Part shown: in pieces, positions 24,848-32,703 of the stretch
How positions within the stretch are numbered: position 1 is the first letter of the stretch
How the letters are laid out: every line of letters begins with the position of its first letter
Source: JAVJUV01 sp047314965
GTDB taxonomy: Bacteria; Pseudomonadota; Alphaproteobacteria; Rhodobacterales; Rhodobacteraceae
Assembly (NCBI RefSeq): GCF_047314965.1
Contig: NZ_JBLBVK010000030.1
Coordinates: forward strand, 3,395 to 67,394
Direction: 5' to 3'
DNA length: 64,000 nt
Program-made: the position numbers and the translations under genes
Notes under the pieces: model-generated
Told to the model about the DNA's origin: nothing
Databases searched by the model: none
The model's input: only the letters and a program-made list of their open reading frames with translations

Positions 24848-25464
24848 AGGAAGGCATCCAGACGGCTGGCAATTTCCTCGGCGACAACGGCGGCGTCCCT
24901 TGCCCCATCGACAAGCCAACAGCGATCGGGAGCGTCCCCGACAAGTCTCAGAAAGCCCTCACGAAGCTTGATCTGGAATTCCAGGCCCATGTCCTCGAAC
25001 CGGTCTTCACCGCTCTTCCTTGCCAGACCGCGCCGAAGAGCGTCCTCGGGTTTCATGTCGATCACAAAGGTCAGGTCGGGGTCCCGTCCGATCACCGCCG
25101 AATGAAGCTGGTCCACCAACTGCCTGAGGTCACCCCGCGCCGCGCCCTGGTAGACCCGTGTGGAATCCGCAAACCTGTCCGTGATTACAACCGCGCCCCG
25201 TGCCAGCGCCGGCAAGATCGTCTTCTCAAGATGATCGCGGCGTGCAGCGGTAAACAGAAGGATCTCGGTCTCGGCGGACCAGCGTTCCGGATCTCCTTCA
25301 ACCAAAAGACGCCGGATCTCTTCGGCGCCCGGCGATCCGCCCGGTTCACGTGTCAGAACAACATCAACGCCCTTGCGTTCAAGGTGCGCGGCCGCAAGCC
25401 TAGCTTGCGTCGACTTGCCCGACCCGTCAATGCCCTCGAAACTGATGAAACGTCCGACACTCAT
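24844..25464 (-). CDS. tmk: Thymidylate kinase
   Basis: 206 residues. P-loop FISFEGIDGSGKSTQ, the DR(F/Y) motif ITDRFADSTRVYQG, and the LID region RKSGEDRFEDMG. Phosphorylates dTMP to dTDP. Overlaps dacA by 4 bp and holB by 4 bp, so co-translated. Confidence 0.96.
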   Translation of the reverse strand: MSVGRFISFEGIDGSGKSTQARLAAAHLERKGVDVVLTREPGGSPGAEEIRRLLVEGDPERWSAETEILLFTAARRDHLEKTILPALARGAVVITDRFADSTRVYQGAARGDLRQLVDQLHSAVIGRDPDLTFVIDMKPEDALRRGLARKSGEDRFEDMGLEFQIKLREGFLRLVGDAPDRCWLVDGARDAAVVAEEIASRLDAFL

Positions 25465-26657
25465 TCCATGAGCGTCTGCACCTGTCCCATCGCCTTGTCA
25501 AACAGGACGTAGGCGGAAGCCCGGACTTTAGGAAGAAAACCACCTTCGACCACATCGCGATCGGCAACCAGGGGTATGCGCTTCTCGGGCATGTCGGGGG
25601 CCGTGACCACCAGTTCCGCAACTTTGTCACCGGCCGCGATCGGCGCTTTGAGCGGTCGGCGATAATCCACACGGGTTTCAACCGTATCCCCGCCGATGGC
25701 AGGCAACAGAAGCCGGATATCGCTCTCCGCAACCGCATTTAGACTTTGATGGTCGCCCAGCCAGACCGGGATTTCTGTCACGACGTGGCCCGCTTTTGCA
25801 AAGTTTTTTTCGACAAACTGCCGGAAAGCCCAGTTGATCATCGCTTCGGCTTCCTGGCGTCGGTCGGCTTGCGTTTGCAGCCCCGTAAAGACGAATACAA
25901 TCCGCCTGTCACCTTGAACGGCAGACCCAACGAGGCCATAGCCCGCCTCCTCGGTGTGACCGGTCTTGAGTCCATCAGCACCCAACCCGAGCCCCAATAC
26001 CGGATTGCGGTTGAAACGGTTTGCAGGCGCGCGACTGTCGAAGTCATATTCTTCGAGAGCGAAATACTTGTAGTATTCTGGGAAATCGGTGATCAGCCGC
26101 GTCGCGAGTATTCCCAGATCACGCATTGACATGCGATGTCCCGGTTCCGGCCATCCGGAAGAGTTTGTGAATGTGGAATTCGTCAGGCCGATTTGGGGGG
26201 CCATTGTGTTCATATTCTTGGCGAAATCAGCTTCCGTCCCTGCGAGTCCTTCGGCCACCACGACGCAGGCATCGTTCCCCGATTGAACGATGATTCCCTT
26301 GATCAGGCTTTCGACATCTGGCTTGTCCAATTCATTCAGGAACATGGTCGAGCCGCCCATGGACTTGGCCTTTGTCGAGACGCTGAAAATGCTATTCAGT
26401 TCAATCGGCTTACCATCCGGCATTTTCATTCCGGTCCGAAGCGCATTGAATAACATGTAGAGCGTCATCAGCTTTGACATCGAGGCGGGTGGCAAAGGCT
26501 CATTGGCGTTCTTTTCAAACAGGACCGTATCGTTGGTCACATCATAAATATAGGCTGCCGTGGCCTGTGTCTGAAAAGCTGCACGCGCCGGTTCGGGCCT
26601 GACGCCGCAGGCGGAAACAAGGATGATGGCGAAGAGAAACGTGAGGCGACGTATCAT
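25461..26657 (-). CDS. dacA: D-alanyl-D-alanine carboxypeptidase (DacA/PBP5 type)
   Basis: 398 residues with a signal peptide (FLFAIILVSACGVRPEPARA). All three penicillin-binding motifs are present: SMSKLMT (SxxK nucleophile), SGNDA (SxN) and LKTGHT (KTG). A C-terminal PBP5_C-like domain follows (IPLVADRDVVEGGFLPKV). Trims the fifth residue of peptidoglycan stem peptides in the periplasm. A cysteine follows the hydrophobic core (VSAC), so a lipoprotein form is possible. Confidence 0.93.
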   Translation of the reverse strand: MIRRLTFLFAIILVSACGVRPEPARAAFQTQATAAYIYDVTNDTVLFEKNANEPLPPASMSKLMTLYMLFNALRTGMKMPDGKPIELNSIFSVSTKAKSMGGSTMFLNELDKPDVESLIKGIIVQSGNDACVVVAEGLAGTEADFAKNMNTMAPQIGLTNSTFTNSSGWPEPGHRMSMRDLGILATRLITDFPEYYKYFALEEYDFDSRAPANRFNRNPVLGLGLGADGLKTGHTEEAGYGLVGSAVQGDRRIVFVFTGLQTQADRRQEAEAMINWAFRQFVEKNFAKAGHVVTEIPVWLGDHQSLNAVAESDIRLLLPAIGGDTVETRVDYRRPLKAPIAAGDKVAELVVTAPDMPEKRIPLVADRDVVEGGFLPKVRASAYVLFDKAMGQVQTLME

Positions 26658-26671
26658 TTTCGGTCTCCTGG

Positions 26672-27700
26672 TCAGTTTGGCGACAGGAAGGCGTCTTTAT
26701 AGCCAAGTTGCTTGATCTGTGCGAGCAGCGCTGCCTGGTCGTCGGTCGTGGAGATCGGGCCGACAAACACACGCCAAAGCGTCGCGTCGCCCGACTGCTG
26801 TCCACGGATCTCCGGGACGATGCCCGCTTGTCTCAGACTGGCCGCTGCTGCGCTTGCGTTCTCCTCGACACTGAAAAGACCGACCTGAATATAAGGGTTC
26901 CTGACACTCGACGGCGCGGAAGCGCGCGGAGCGGGTCTTTCTTCGGAAAGCTCTGCCTCTGCAATGGCCGCGGCAGCAACGGTTGTCACAGGATCGAGCG
27001 GCGCGGTTTCGACTTCGGGGACAGCAGCACTCTCGGCCGCGGCTTCGAGCTCTCCTGCATCGGCTTCTGGCTTGTTGCGCAGGCTTTCGCGGAACTTCGC
27101 CCAGAAGCCTTGCCTTTGTGGCTGATCGGCGACTTCGGCTGCGACGGTGGCACCGGCAACAGCTACCGTCGCGGCGGCACTGTCAGAGCCGTCGTCCGCA
27201 TCCGCTTCCTCTTCGACCGTCCCTGCTTGATTGTCTTCATCAGAAAGCGGCAGCGGTTCCGGCTCCAGTTCGATCTTCTCCTGCCGGACCACGACGATGC
27301 TGAGGTCGGCCGGTTGCCCCGCCAGCATACCGAGGGCTGCGGCAGCATCGGAAGAAACCTGGATTCGAGGGCCTGGGTTCGCGCGTTCTCGGCGGAACAA
27401 GGCGCCCGATACGGTCTGGCCATTTCCTGTGTTCGTGATCTTGGCGCGTTCAGGATCGCCCACGTCGGGATGCGCGACCCAGACGCCGCCAAGAGACGGC
27501 CTGCCGTCCCAAAGCCCCTTGTCGGTCACGCTGAAGATATCGGGCTGCTCGACGTCGCGAATTTCGACGCGTGGCCCGTCCGGGCCCAACGCCACCTCTG
27601 CCTCGTCCGCGGTTTTCGTATTCGTCAGCTCCTGGCATCCTGCAAGGAAAACCGCCGCGCAAAGTACAACCGCCGTCAACCGTGCCGGGGTAATCGTCAT
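26672..27700 (-). CDS. SPOR-domain lipoprotein
   Basis: 342 residues. Lipobox AVFLAGC at the N-terminus, a middle part rich in Ala, Glu and Asp (low complexity), and a C-terminal SPOR domain (IQVGLFSVEENASAAAASLR ... VFVGPIST) that binds denuded septal peptidoglycan. An RlpA-type lytic domain is not clearly visible, though the segment ITNTGNGQTVSG resembles the double-psi barrel strand. Located 14 bp upstream of dacA, a conserved cell-wall pair. Start at 27700 gives the signal peptide; longer frames do not. Confidence 0.85.
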   Translation of the reverse strand: MTITPARLTAVVLCAAVFLAGCQELTNTKTADEAEVALGPDGPRVEIRDVEQPDIFSVTDKGLWDGRPSLGGVWVAHPDVGDPERAKITNTGNGQTVSGALFRRERANPGPRIQVSSDAAAALGMLAGQPADLSIVVVRQEKIELEPEPLPLSDEDNQAGTVEEEADADDGSDSAAATVAVAGATVAAEVADQPQRQGFWAKFRESLRNKPEADAGELEAAAESAAVPEVETAPLDPVTTVAAAAIAEAELSEERPAPRASAPSSVRNPYIQVGLFSVEENASAAAASLRQAGIVPEIRGQQSGDATLWRVFVGPISTTDDQAALLAQIKQLGYKDAFLSPN

Positions 27701-27908
27701 CTGCCTGCTCCTTGGCCCTAAGGCCGTTCCTCGAGACTTTTGGGTGAGCCTTTGAATTGGCCCCTGTTGTTTGGTAGGAGTGTATATTGAACAAGGGTTC
27801 ATGAAAAGCCGTCCAAAGCCATTCAGCAGGACGGTGCCGAAAGCCCCTTCACGCTACCTTCTTTTGCGACTTTCAGAATCGTGTTGCTGCCGATAACAAG
27901 GCCCGACC

Positions 27909-27998
27909 GGAGGAGTGGCAGAGTGGTCGAATGCACCGGTCTTGAAAACCGGCGTGCGTGAAAGCGTACCGTGGGTTCGAATCCCACCTCCTCCGCCA
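27909..27998 (+). tRNA. tRNA-Ser (anticodon TGA)
   Basis: Acceptor GGAGGAG pairs with CTCCTCC, discriminator G and an encoded CCA end (27996-27998). The anticodon loop CTTGAAA gives TGA (reads UCA). The long variable arm typical of serine tRNAs is present, and the T arm GTGGGTTCGAATCCCAC is intact. It serves as integration site for the element that follows: the integrase gene begins about 150 bp downstream. Confidence 0.95.
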
Positions 27999-28146
27999 CC
28001 CATCAATTCAGCTGAATGCTTTCTGGTCTCTCTGAAGTCCAGTAAGTATTGATTTTCAGTCGTTTGCGGCGCAAGTCCAGTTTTGTTGGATTTCATTCGC
28101 TTGTATCTGTATGCTTTCCTTGTGTGGTATGGAAAGTGGTATTCAG

Positions 28147-29331
28147 ATGGCCCTGTCGGGCAAACTGACTAAGAAGCTGGTAGAGAATCTCGGACCAGGC
28201 CGTCATGGCGATGGCGGAGGGCTTTACCTCGTCGTTGATCCCAGTGGGGCGCGACGGTGGATTGTCCGGGTCACCGTCAAAGGACAGAAGAATCGTAAAG
28301 GCGCTCCGCTCCGAACGGATTTTGGCTTGGGCGGCGCTGATGTCGTCACCTTGCATCAGGCGAGAGACCGGGCGCTGGAGTATCGCCGGATGGCGAAGCA
28401 GGGCTTGAACCCGAGGTACAACGCCAGGCAGGAAATCCCGACGTTCGAGGAAATCTCACAGCAGGTTCACATCGAGCGGATGCCGACTTGGAAGAACGCC
28501 AAGCACGGTCAGCAGTGGATTAACACTCTGCGCGAATATGCCTTCCCCAAAATCGGACGCATGCCAGTCGATAGTATCGGACAGCCCGAAGTGTTGATGT
28601 GCCTCTCTCCCATCTGGACGGAGAAGCATGAGACCGCGCGGCGCCTCTCGCAGCGCATCAAGACGGTTCTGGATGTCGCCAAGTCAAAAGGCTTTCGATC
28701 CGGCGAGAACCCTGTGACAGCCATCAAGGACGCCAGGGTGCTTCCAAGCGTCAAGGCCAGACCAAAGCACCATGACGCGATGCCATGGCGCGATGTGCCC
28801 GCCTTTTACTCCAGATTGGATTCCCGGAGCGCGATTGCTGCCAAGGCGCTCATGTTCACGATACTGACGGCCAGCCGCACCTCCGAGGTGCTTGAGATGA
28901 AATGGCCGGAAGTCGACTTCGAGGCGCGGCTATGGACTGTACCCGCAGAGCGCATGAAGGGTGGCAAGGCTCATCGCGTCCCCCTGACTGACGAGACGCT
29001 GCGGATTCTGGAGCCGCTGAAGGCCATGAAGTCCGAGTATGTCTTTGAAGGGCAGAAGCGGCACAGTCCACTCTCGAATATGTCCATGCTGATGCTCCTC
29101 CGTCGGATGGACGCCAATGGGTTCACCGTTCACGGCTTCCGAAGCAGCTTTCGGGATTGGGCCGCTGAAGCGGCGAATGCACCGAGGGAGATTGCTGAGG
29201 CCGCATTGGCACATCAGGTGGGGTCTGATGTCGAACGGGCATACGCTCGCTCCGATTTGCTCGAAAGACGCCGCCGACTAATGACCGATTGGACGGATTT
29301 TGTTCAAGATACAGGTCGAGGTGAAACTTAA
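28147..29331 (+). CDS. Tyrosine recombinase/integrase (DUF4102, P4-type)
   Basis: 394 residues. The N-terminal DUF4102-type arm-binding part (KLTKKLVENLGPGRHGDGGG) precedes the catalytic domain with Arg in ILTASRTSEVLEMKW, HxxR in TVHGFRSSFRDWA, His in LAHQVGSDVERAY and the nucleophile Tyr in that same segment. Such integrases insert elements at the 3' end of tRNA genes, here tRNA-Ser. I chose 28147 because MALSGKLTK is the normal start; an ATG at 28111 adds 12 residues. The stop overlaps the next gene (TAATG). Confidence 0.92.
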   Translation: MALSGKLTKKLVENLGPGRHGDGGGLYLVVDPSGARRWIVRVTVKGQKNRKGAPLRTDFGLGGADVVTLHQARDRALEYRRMAKQGLNPRYNARQEIPTFEEISQQVHIERMPTWKNAKHGQQWINTLREYAFPKIGRMPVDSIGQPEVLMCLSPIWTEKHETARRLSQRIKTVLDVAKSKGFRSGENPVTAIKDARVLPSVKARPKHHDAMPWRDVPAFYSRLDSRSAIAAKALMFTILTASRTSEVLEMKWPEVDFEARLWTVPAERMKGGKAHRVPLTDETLRILEPLKAMKSEYVFEGQKRHSPLSNMSMLMLLRRMDANGFTVHGFRSSFRDWAAEAANAPREIAEAALAHQVGSDVERAYARSDLLERRRRLMTDWTDFVQDTGRGET

Positions 29332-30215
29332 TGTATTGCCCCCCCGGTTACATGGATTGGCACCAGTTGAGGGCGCATACGCGCTTTCTCGCTCAACACA
29401 TAGTCCTAGCCGACGTATTCGAGCGACTAGGTAAAAATCCACGTGAAGCTCTGGAAGACGAACTCCACCCACAAAGGGTCCTACTTGATTTGAACAAGCG
29501 AGACCTGGCAAATTGCGGCATCCGAAAAACCGACTTTCAATTTGATGTGGAAGTGGTCGCGTTTTGGTTGCTAGTAAACATATGCGATCAATACGAGCCA
29601 ACAATCTGCTCGCCTTCAGGGCATCTACTTAAAGCTCCTGAGCCACTCTTTTTCCATCCAGACCAGTTCTTCTACTTTTTTCTCGACTTTCCCTTAAGAG
29701 AAATGGCCGAGCTGGCGACAATCTATCAAGAGTACGATGCAAAGCGAATGAATGGGAGCGACTTTTGGGATCGTTTTTGCTGTATCGACGCTGACAGTGG
29801 GTTAGTAACTCACAAGAACCAGACGATAAGGCATTTGATAAATTTTTATGAAGGTGGCGAAGCCTTGGAGCAAGGCACGAGCGAAATATTTGAGAAGCAT
29901 GTTAAGCCCTTTTTGGGTTGGTCCATCGTCCTTGACCCTTCGAACTTGCCGGAGACAAATGGCCAATTGCTGAAGGACTTACTTCTTGGAGAATCCTATT
30001 GGTACGACGGCGACGACTCCAAGGTGCAGGAACGAATGAAGAAGCGCGGCCCGAAGCCTAGCGGTGCAAAAAGTGAGTTTCTGCTACGCTACCCAGAGGG
30101 CATACCCGAAGGACTATCGGCGGAGGCTGTTGCCGCTGAATTGACAGAGGCGGGCTTTTCTATTGGTAGGCGACAGGTGTCATACTACGACCGCGAGGTC
30201 CGGAGGTGGAAGTAA
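29331..30215 (+). CDS. Hypothetical protein, island cargo, 294 aa
   Basis: No recognised domain. Soluble, aromatic-rich (PLFFHPDQFFYFFLDFPL), with a C-terminal segment that looks like a helix-turn-helix (LSAEAVAAELTEAGFSIGRR) preceded by a basic RMKKRGPKPSGAKS linker. Base composition is visibly more AT-rich than its neighbours, which speaks for recent acquisition. It overlaps the integrase stop by one base and is therefore probably expressed with it. Position between integrase and AlpA-like gene is where such elements carry cargo. Function unknown. Confidence 0.8.
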   Translation: MYCPPGYMDWHQLRAHTRFLAQHIVLADVFERLGKNPREALEDELHPQRVLLDLNKRDLANCGIRKTDFQFDVEVVAFWLLVNICDQYEPTICSPSGHLLKAPEPLFFHPDQFFYFFLDFPLREMAELATIYQEYDAKRMNGSDFWDRFCCIDADSGLVTHKNQTIRHLINFYEGGEALEQGTSEIFEKHVKPFLGWSIVLDPSNLPETNGQLLKDLLLGESYWYDGDDSKVQERMKKRGPKPSGAKSEFLLRYPEGIPEGLSAEAVAAELTEAGFSIGRRQVSYYDREVRRWK

Positions 30216-30313
30216 TTGGAAGTATTCCAATTGTTGCCACTCAACTGACTGAAAGCAATAAATAATCAGTCTATCCTGTTGTAGCCCAATGGTGGGCCAT
30301 TAGGAACTTAAGC

Positions 30314-30562
30314 ATGGCAAAAATCTTTGAAGACAACCGGACATACGTCCTTGGAGACCCGGAGCTTAATGTTCTGGGGACCCGCGAGAAACTCGCACAA
30401 TGGCGGCACCGAATGGTTGGTCCACCTTGGGTCAAGATAGGCCGGAAGGTGGCTTATCTTGGTGCCGATCTGAATGACTGGATGGCGGCGAACCGGACTG
30501 ATCCGAGCAAGTCAAGCGGCACGACTACGCGGTCTGAGAGAACTCAGCCGAGGAGTGCCTGA
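30314..30562 (+). CDS. AlpA-like helix-turn-helix protein (predicted excisionase/regulator)
   Basis: 82 residues. The segment LGTREKLAQWRHRMVGPPWVKIGRKVAYLGADLNDWMAAN has the winged-helix layout of AlpA/MerR-like excisionase proteins, with the wing VKIGRKVAYL. Such proteins control integrase expression or excision of integrative elements. First gene of a tight plus-strand block that runs to the RepA-like ATPase. Confidence 0.75.
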   Translation: MAKIFEDNRTYVLGDPELNVLGTREKLAQWRHRMVGPPWVKIGRKVAYLGADLNDWMAANRTDPSKSSGTTTRSERTQPRSA

Positions 30563-30563
30563 A

Positions 30564-30875
30564 ATGAAGGCCTCACAAATCAACCAGCAGCATGCTCGGC
30601 CGACCCGAAGCCACCACGAGACCTCCGACGCCTACGGGCGCGTCTTGGCCCATCTCGGCACTCGCCACCGCGTGATCGTGTGCAAAGATGCCATTCAGTG
30701 GATACTGCAGGCGAGACGCGGTCAGAGGCATGGCCAGCCGCGATGGGAGGCCCTGCACTATTGCCGCACCCACGATGCCTTAGTCCGGCTCAGCCATGCC
30801 TTCTGCAGCCGGATTGACCCCGCCGCGCTGACGATCCTGCTGGCCCTTCCCGACCAGATCGGAGGTGCCGCATGA
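30564..30875 (+). CDS. Hypothetical protein of the integrative element, 103 aa
   Basis: Basic, Arg/His-rich small protein (QHARPTRSHHETSDAYGRVL; KDAIQWILQARRGQRHG). One base separates it from the AlpA-like gene and its stop overlaps the next gene by 4 bp, so it belongs to the same operon. The composition suggests nucleic-acid contact but I recognise no family. Confidence 0.6.
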   Translation: MKASQINQQHARPTRSHHETSDAYGRVLAHLGTRHRVIVCKDAIQWILQARRGQRHGQPRWEALHYCRTHDALVRLSHAFCSRIDPAALTILLALPDQIGGAA

Positions 30876-31075
30876 GACCCAGAACGAAATGCCCCGACGG
30901 TGCGCTGCAACGCACCACCGGGGCGGAAGAGGAAACTGCTATGCGTGCTAATTTCCACTCCCAGATATATGCGACTTGCGGCGACCTGCAAAGCCGTCAT
31001 CTCCAGAAGCGATGCGGTCTCAGTCCGCGCCGCTCGCGCCTGATCGCCGGCCTCTGCTTCGGGGAGGTGCGCTGA
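30872..31075 (+). CDS. Small hypothetical protein of the integrative element, 67 aa
   Basis: Overlaps its neighbours by 4 bp and 1 bp, which argues that it is translated. The C-terminus (CGLSPRRSRLIAGLCFGEV) resembles the short helical 'SPxRAxxIAGLxyG' pattern seen in small alphaproteobacterial element proteins. A second ATG at residue 24 is possible. No function assigned. Confidence 0.5.
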   Translation: MRPRTKCPDGALQRTTGAEEETAMRANFHSQIYATCGDLQSRHLQKRCGLSPRRSRLIAGLCFGEVR

Positions 31076-31467
31076 TGAGCTGTGAAGTGACACAGAACAA
31101 TCGTCGGCGCGTCTGCCGGATGCTCGGCCACACCCTGACGCTGAACGACGATGCCGAAGCCTGGGACGGGCTTTCGCTGGTCATGCGGCACCGCCTGACT
31201 GGATATGAGCGCGCCTGCCTGCTCATGGCGACCGTTCGCTCGATGGAGACAGAAGACGTGGCCTATGTGCTGCGAGCGATGGAAGAACGGGAAGGCATCG
31301 GGATGCCCTTGCCGCCCGTTCTCGATCCCATCGAGGATGCCACATGGTGGGCGGGTCTTGCCTCGGTGGAAGAGCGCAAAGCGGTTCTCACGGCCGCCTT
31401 CCTCAGCCTGTCTCCGAGAGACCAGGACGCGTTCCTGGCCCATGCCACGCGGAGGGCGGCCGCATGA
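31075..31467 (+). CDS. Hypothetical protein of the integrative element, 130 aa
   Basis: Mostly helical, acidic-to-neutral small protein (LTGYERACLLMATVRSMETE; EERKAVLTAAFLSLSPRDQD). ATGA overlaps both upstream and downstream place it between the small ORF and the RepA-like ATPase. No domain recognised; probably a replication or regulation accessory by position. Confidence 0.6.
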   Translation: MSCEVTQNNRRRVCRMLGHTLTLNDDAEAWDGLSLVMRHRLTGYERACLLMATVRSMETEDVAYVLRAMEEREGIGMPLPPVLDPIEDATWWAGLASVEERKAVLTAAFLSLSPRDQDAFLAHATRRAAA

Positions 31468-32447
31468 GTTGGGATGCCATGTTCACCAAGGTGGGGGCCG
31501 GCAGCATGCCGGCCTCCCCCGACCTTCCCCCGATGATCTCGGCGCAGGCACTCCAGCGCACCGCGTTCCCGCCCGTCTCATGGCTTCTCCGGGACATGAT
31601 CCCAGAGGGTCTGACGCTGCTGGCAGGCAAGCCAAAGCTGGGGAAGTCCTGGCTGGCTCTGCAACTGGGATACGGGGTGGCAACCGGATGCGAAGTGCTG
31701 GGCCGTCCCGTAGACCAGGGCCGCGTTCTCTACGCGGCGCTGGAGGACAATCCCCGGAGGCTCAAGTCCCGGCTCCAGAAGAGCACCCCTCCCTTTGCCG
31801 AATGGCCCGAGACCCTGTCCTTCGTCACCGAGTGGCCGCGCCTTGACGCAGGCGGTCTCGACACCTTCGAGGCCTGGGTCTCCCATACACCAGACGCGAA
31901 GCTGCTGATCGTGGATACTCTTGCGACGGTGCGCCCAAATGGGAACGCCAAGGAGAGCCAGTACCAGGGGGACTACGCAGCGCTACGTGGCCTCCACAGG
32001 CTCGCCAATGACACTGGTCTCTCCATCATCGCGGTTCACCATGTCCGGAAGGCCGACGCCGACGATCCGTTCGACACGGTCTCGGGATCAACAGGTCTGA
32101 CAGGGGCCGCGGATACCACGCTGATCCTGACCAAGACGACGGACGGTGTCGTGCTCTACGGGCGCGGCCGAGACCTGCCCGAGTTCGAGAGCGCGCTTGG
32201 CTTCGATCCCGGCTCCTGCCTCTGGTCCGACCTCGGCCGTCCGTCCGACGTGTTCGGCAGCGAGACCCGGCAGGCCATCCGTATGGCCCTCAAGGCAGGC
32301 AAGCAGACACCGTCTGAGATATCCGAACATGGCGATCTGGACTACGAGCTCTGTGCGAAGACGCTCCAGCGCATGGTCGAAGGCGGCGAGATCGAGAAAG
32401 GTGGGCGTGGCCGCTACCGCCTCACTCCTGATCCGTTGTCCAGTTAA
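31464..32447 (+). CDS. AAA-type ATPase, RepA-like (RecA-fold, DnaB-like helicase family)
   Basis: 327 residues. Walker A AGKPKLGKSW near residue 53, Walker B LLIVDTLATV, then IIAVHHVRKAD and STGLTGAADTTL motifs that match the RepA helicase of small mobilisable replicons and many integrative elements. The last about 60 residues look like a winged helix (KAGKQTPSEISEHGDLDYEL). Likely DNA helicase/initiator for replication of the excised element. No primase is found next to it. It is followed immediately by a TGTCC-rich inverted repeat. Confidence 0.8.
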   Translation: MSWDAMFTKVGAGSMPASPDLPPMISAQALQRTAFPPVSWLLRDMIPEGLTLLAGKPKLGKSWLALQLGYGVATGCEVLGRPVDQGRVLYAALEDNPRRLKSRLQKSTPPFAEWPETLSFVTEWPRLDAGGLDTFEAWVSHTPDAKLLIVDTLATVRPNGNAKESQYQGDYAALRGLHRLANDTGLSIIAVHHVRKADADDPFDTVSGSTGLTGAADTTLILTKTTDGVVLYGRGRDLPEFESALGFDPGSCLWSDLGRPSDVFGSETRQAIRMALKAGKQTPSEISEHGDLDYELCAKTLQRMVEGGEIEKGGRGRYRLTPDPLSS

Positions 32448-32452
32448 AACCC

Positions 32453-32514
32453 TGTCCAATCTGTCCATTTGTCCAGAACGCCTCACTGAAATGGACAATT
32501 GGACAGTTTGGACA
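32453..32514 (+). repeat. Inverted pair of TGTCC iteron-like arrays
   Basis: Left arm 32453-32474 carries TGTCCAAT, TGTCCATT, TGTCC in tandem; right arm 32493-32514 is its inverted copy (GGACAATT, GGACAGTTT, GGACA), 20 of 22 positions matching, with an 18-nt spacer. A further TTGTCCAG lies at 32437. It begins 5 bp after the RepA-like gene. It could be an origin, an operator, or simply a large terminator hairpin. Confidence 0.6.
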
Positions 32515-32703
32515 CCCCCCGGCATTGACGTGGCTCAATGGCCGCTGTTCGCCCTTAAGCGGTCATCTGAGTGATTGAGGCAGATGTCGCCTTCGAGCCC
32601 GAAGCGGACCTGCGCGGGAAGCGAATAATATACCATTGTTTGGGTGGATCAGAGCCTCGCAGCAACCGAGAAACGGAGGCTCAGATCATGCGCCACTTCT
32701 TAT
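32515..32703. other. Intergenic stretch between RepA-like gene and regulator
   Basis: I see no convincing gene. A 7-bp inverted repeat (GAGCCTC ... GAGGCTC, about 32648-32688) with a long loop lies between the two converging transcription units and could act as a weak terminator. A 47-codon frame from 32571 has no ribosome site. Confidence 0.4.
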
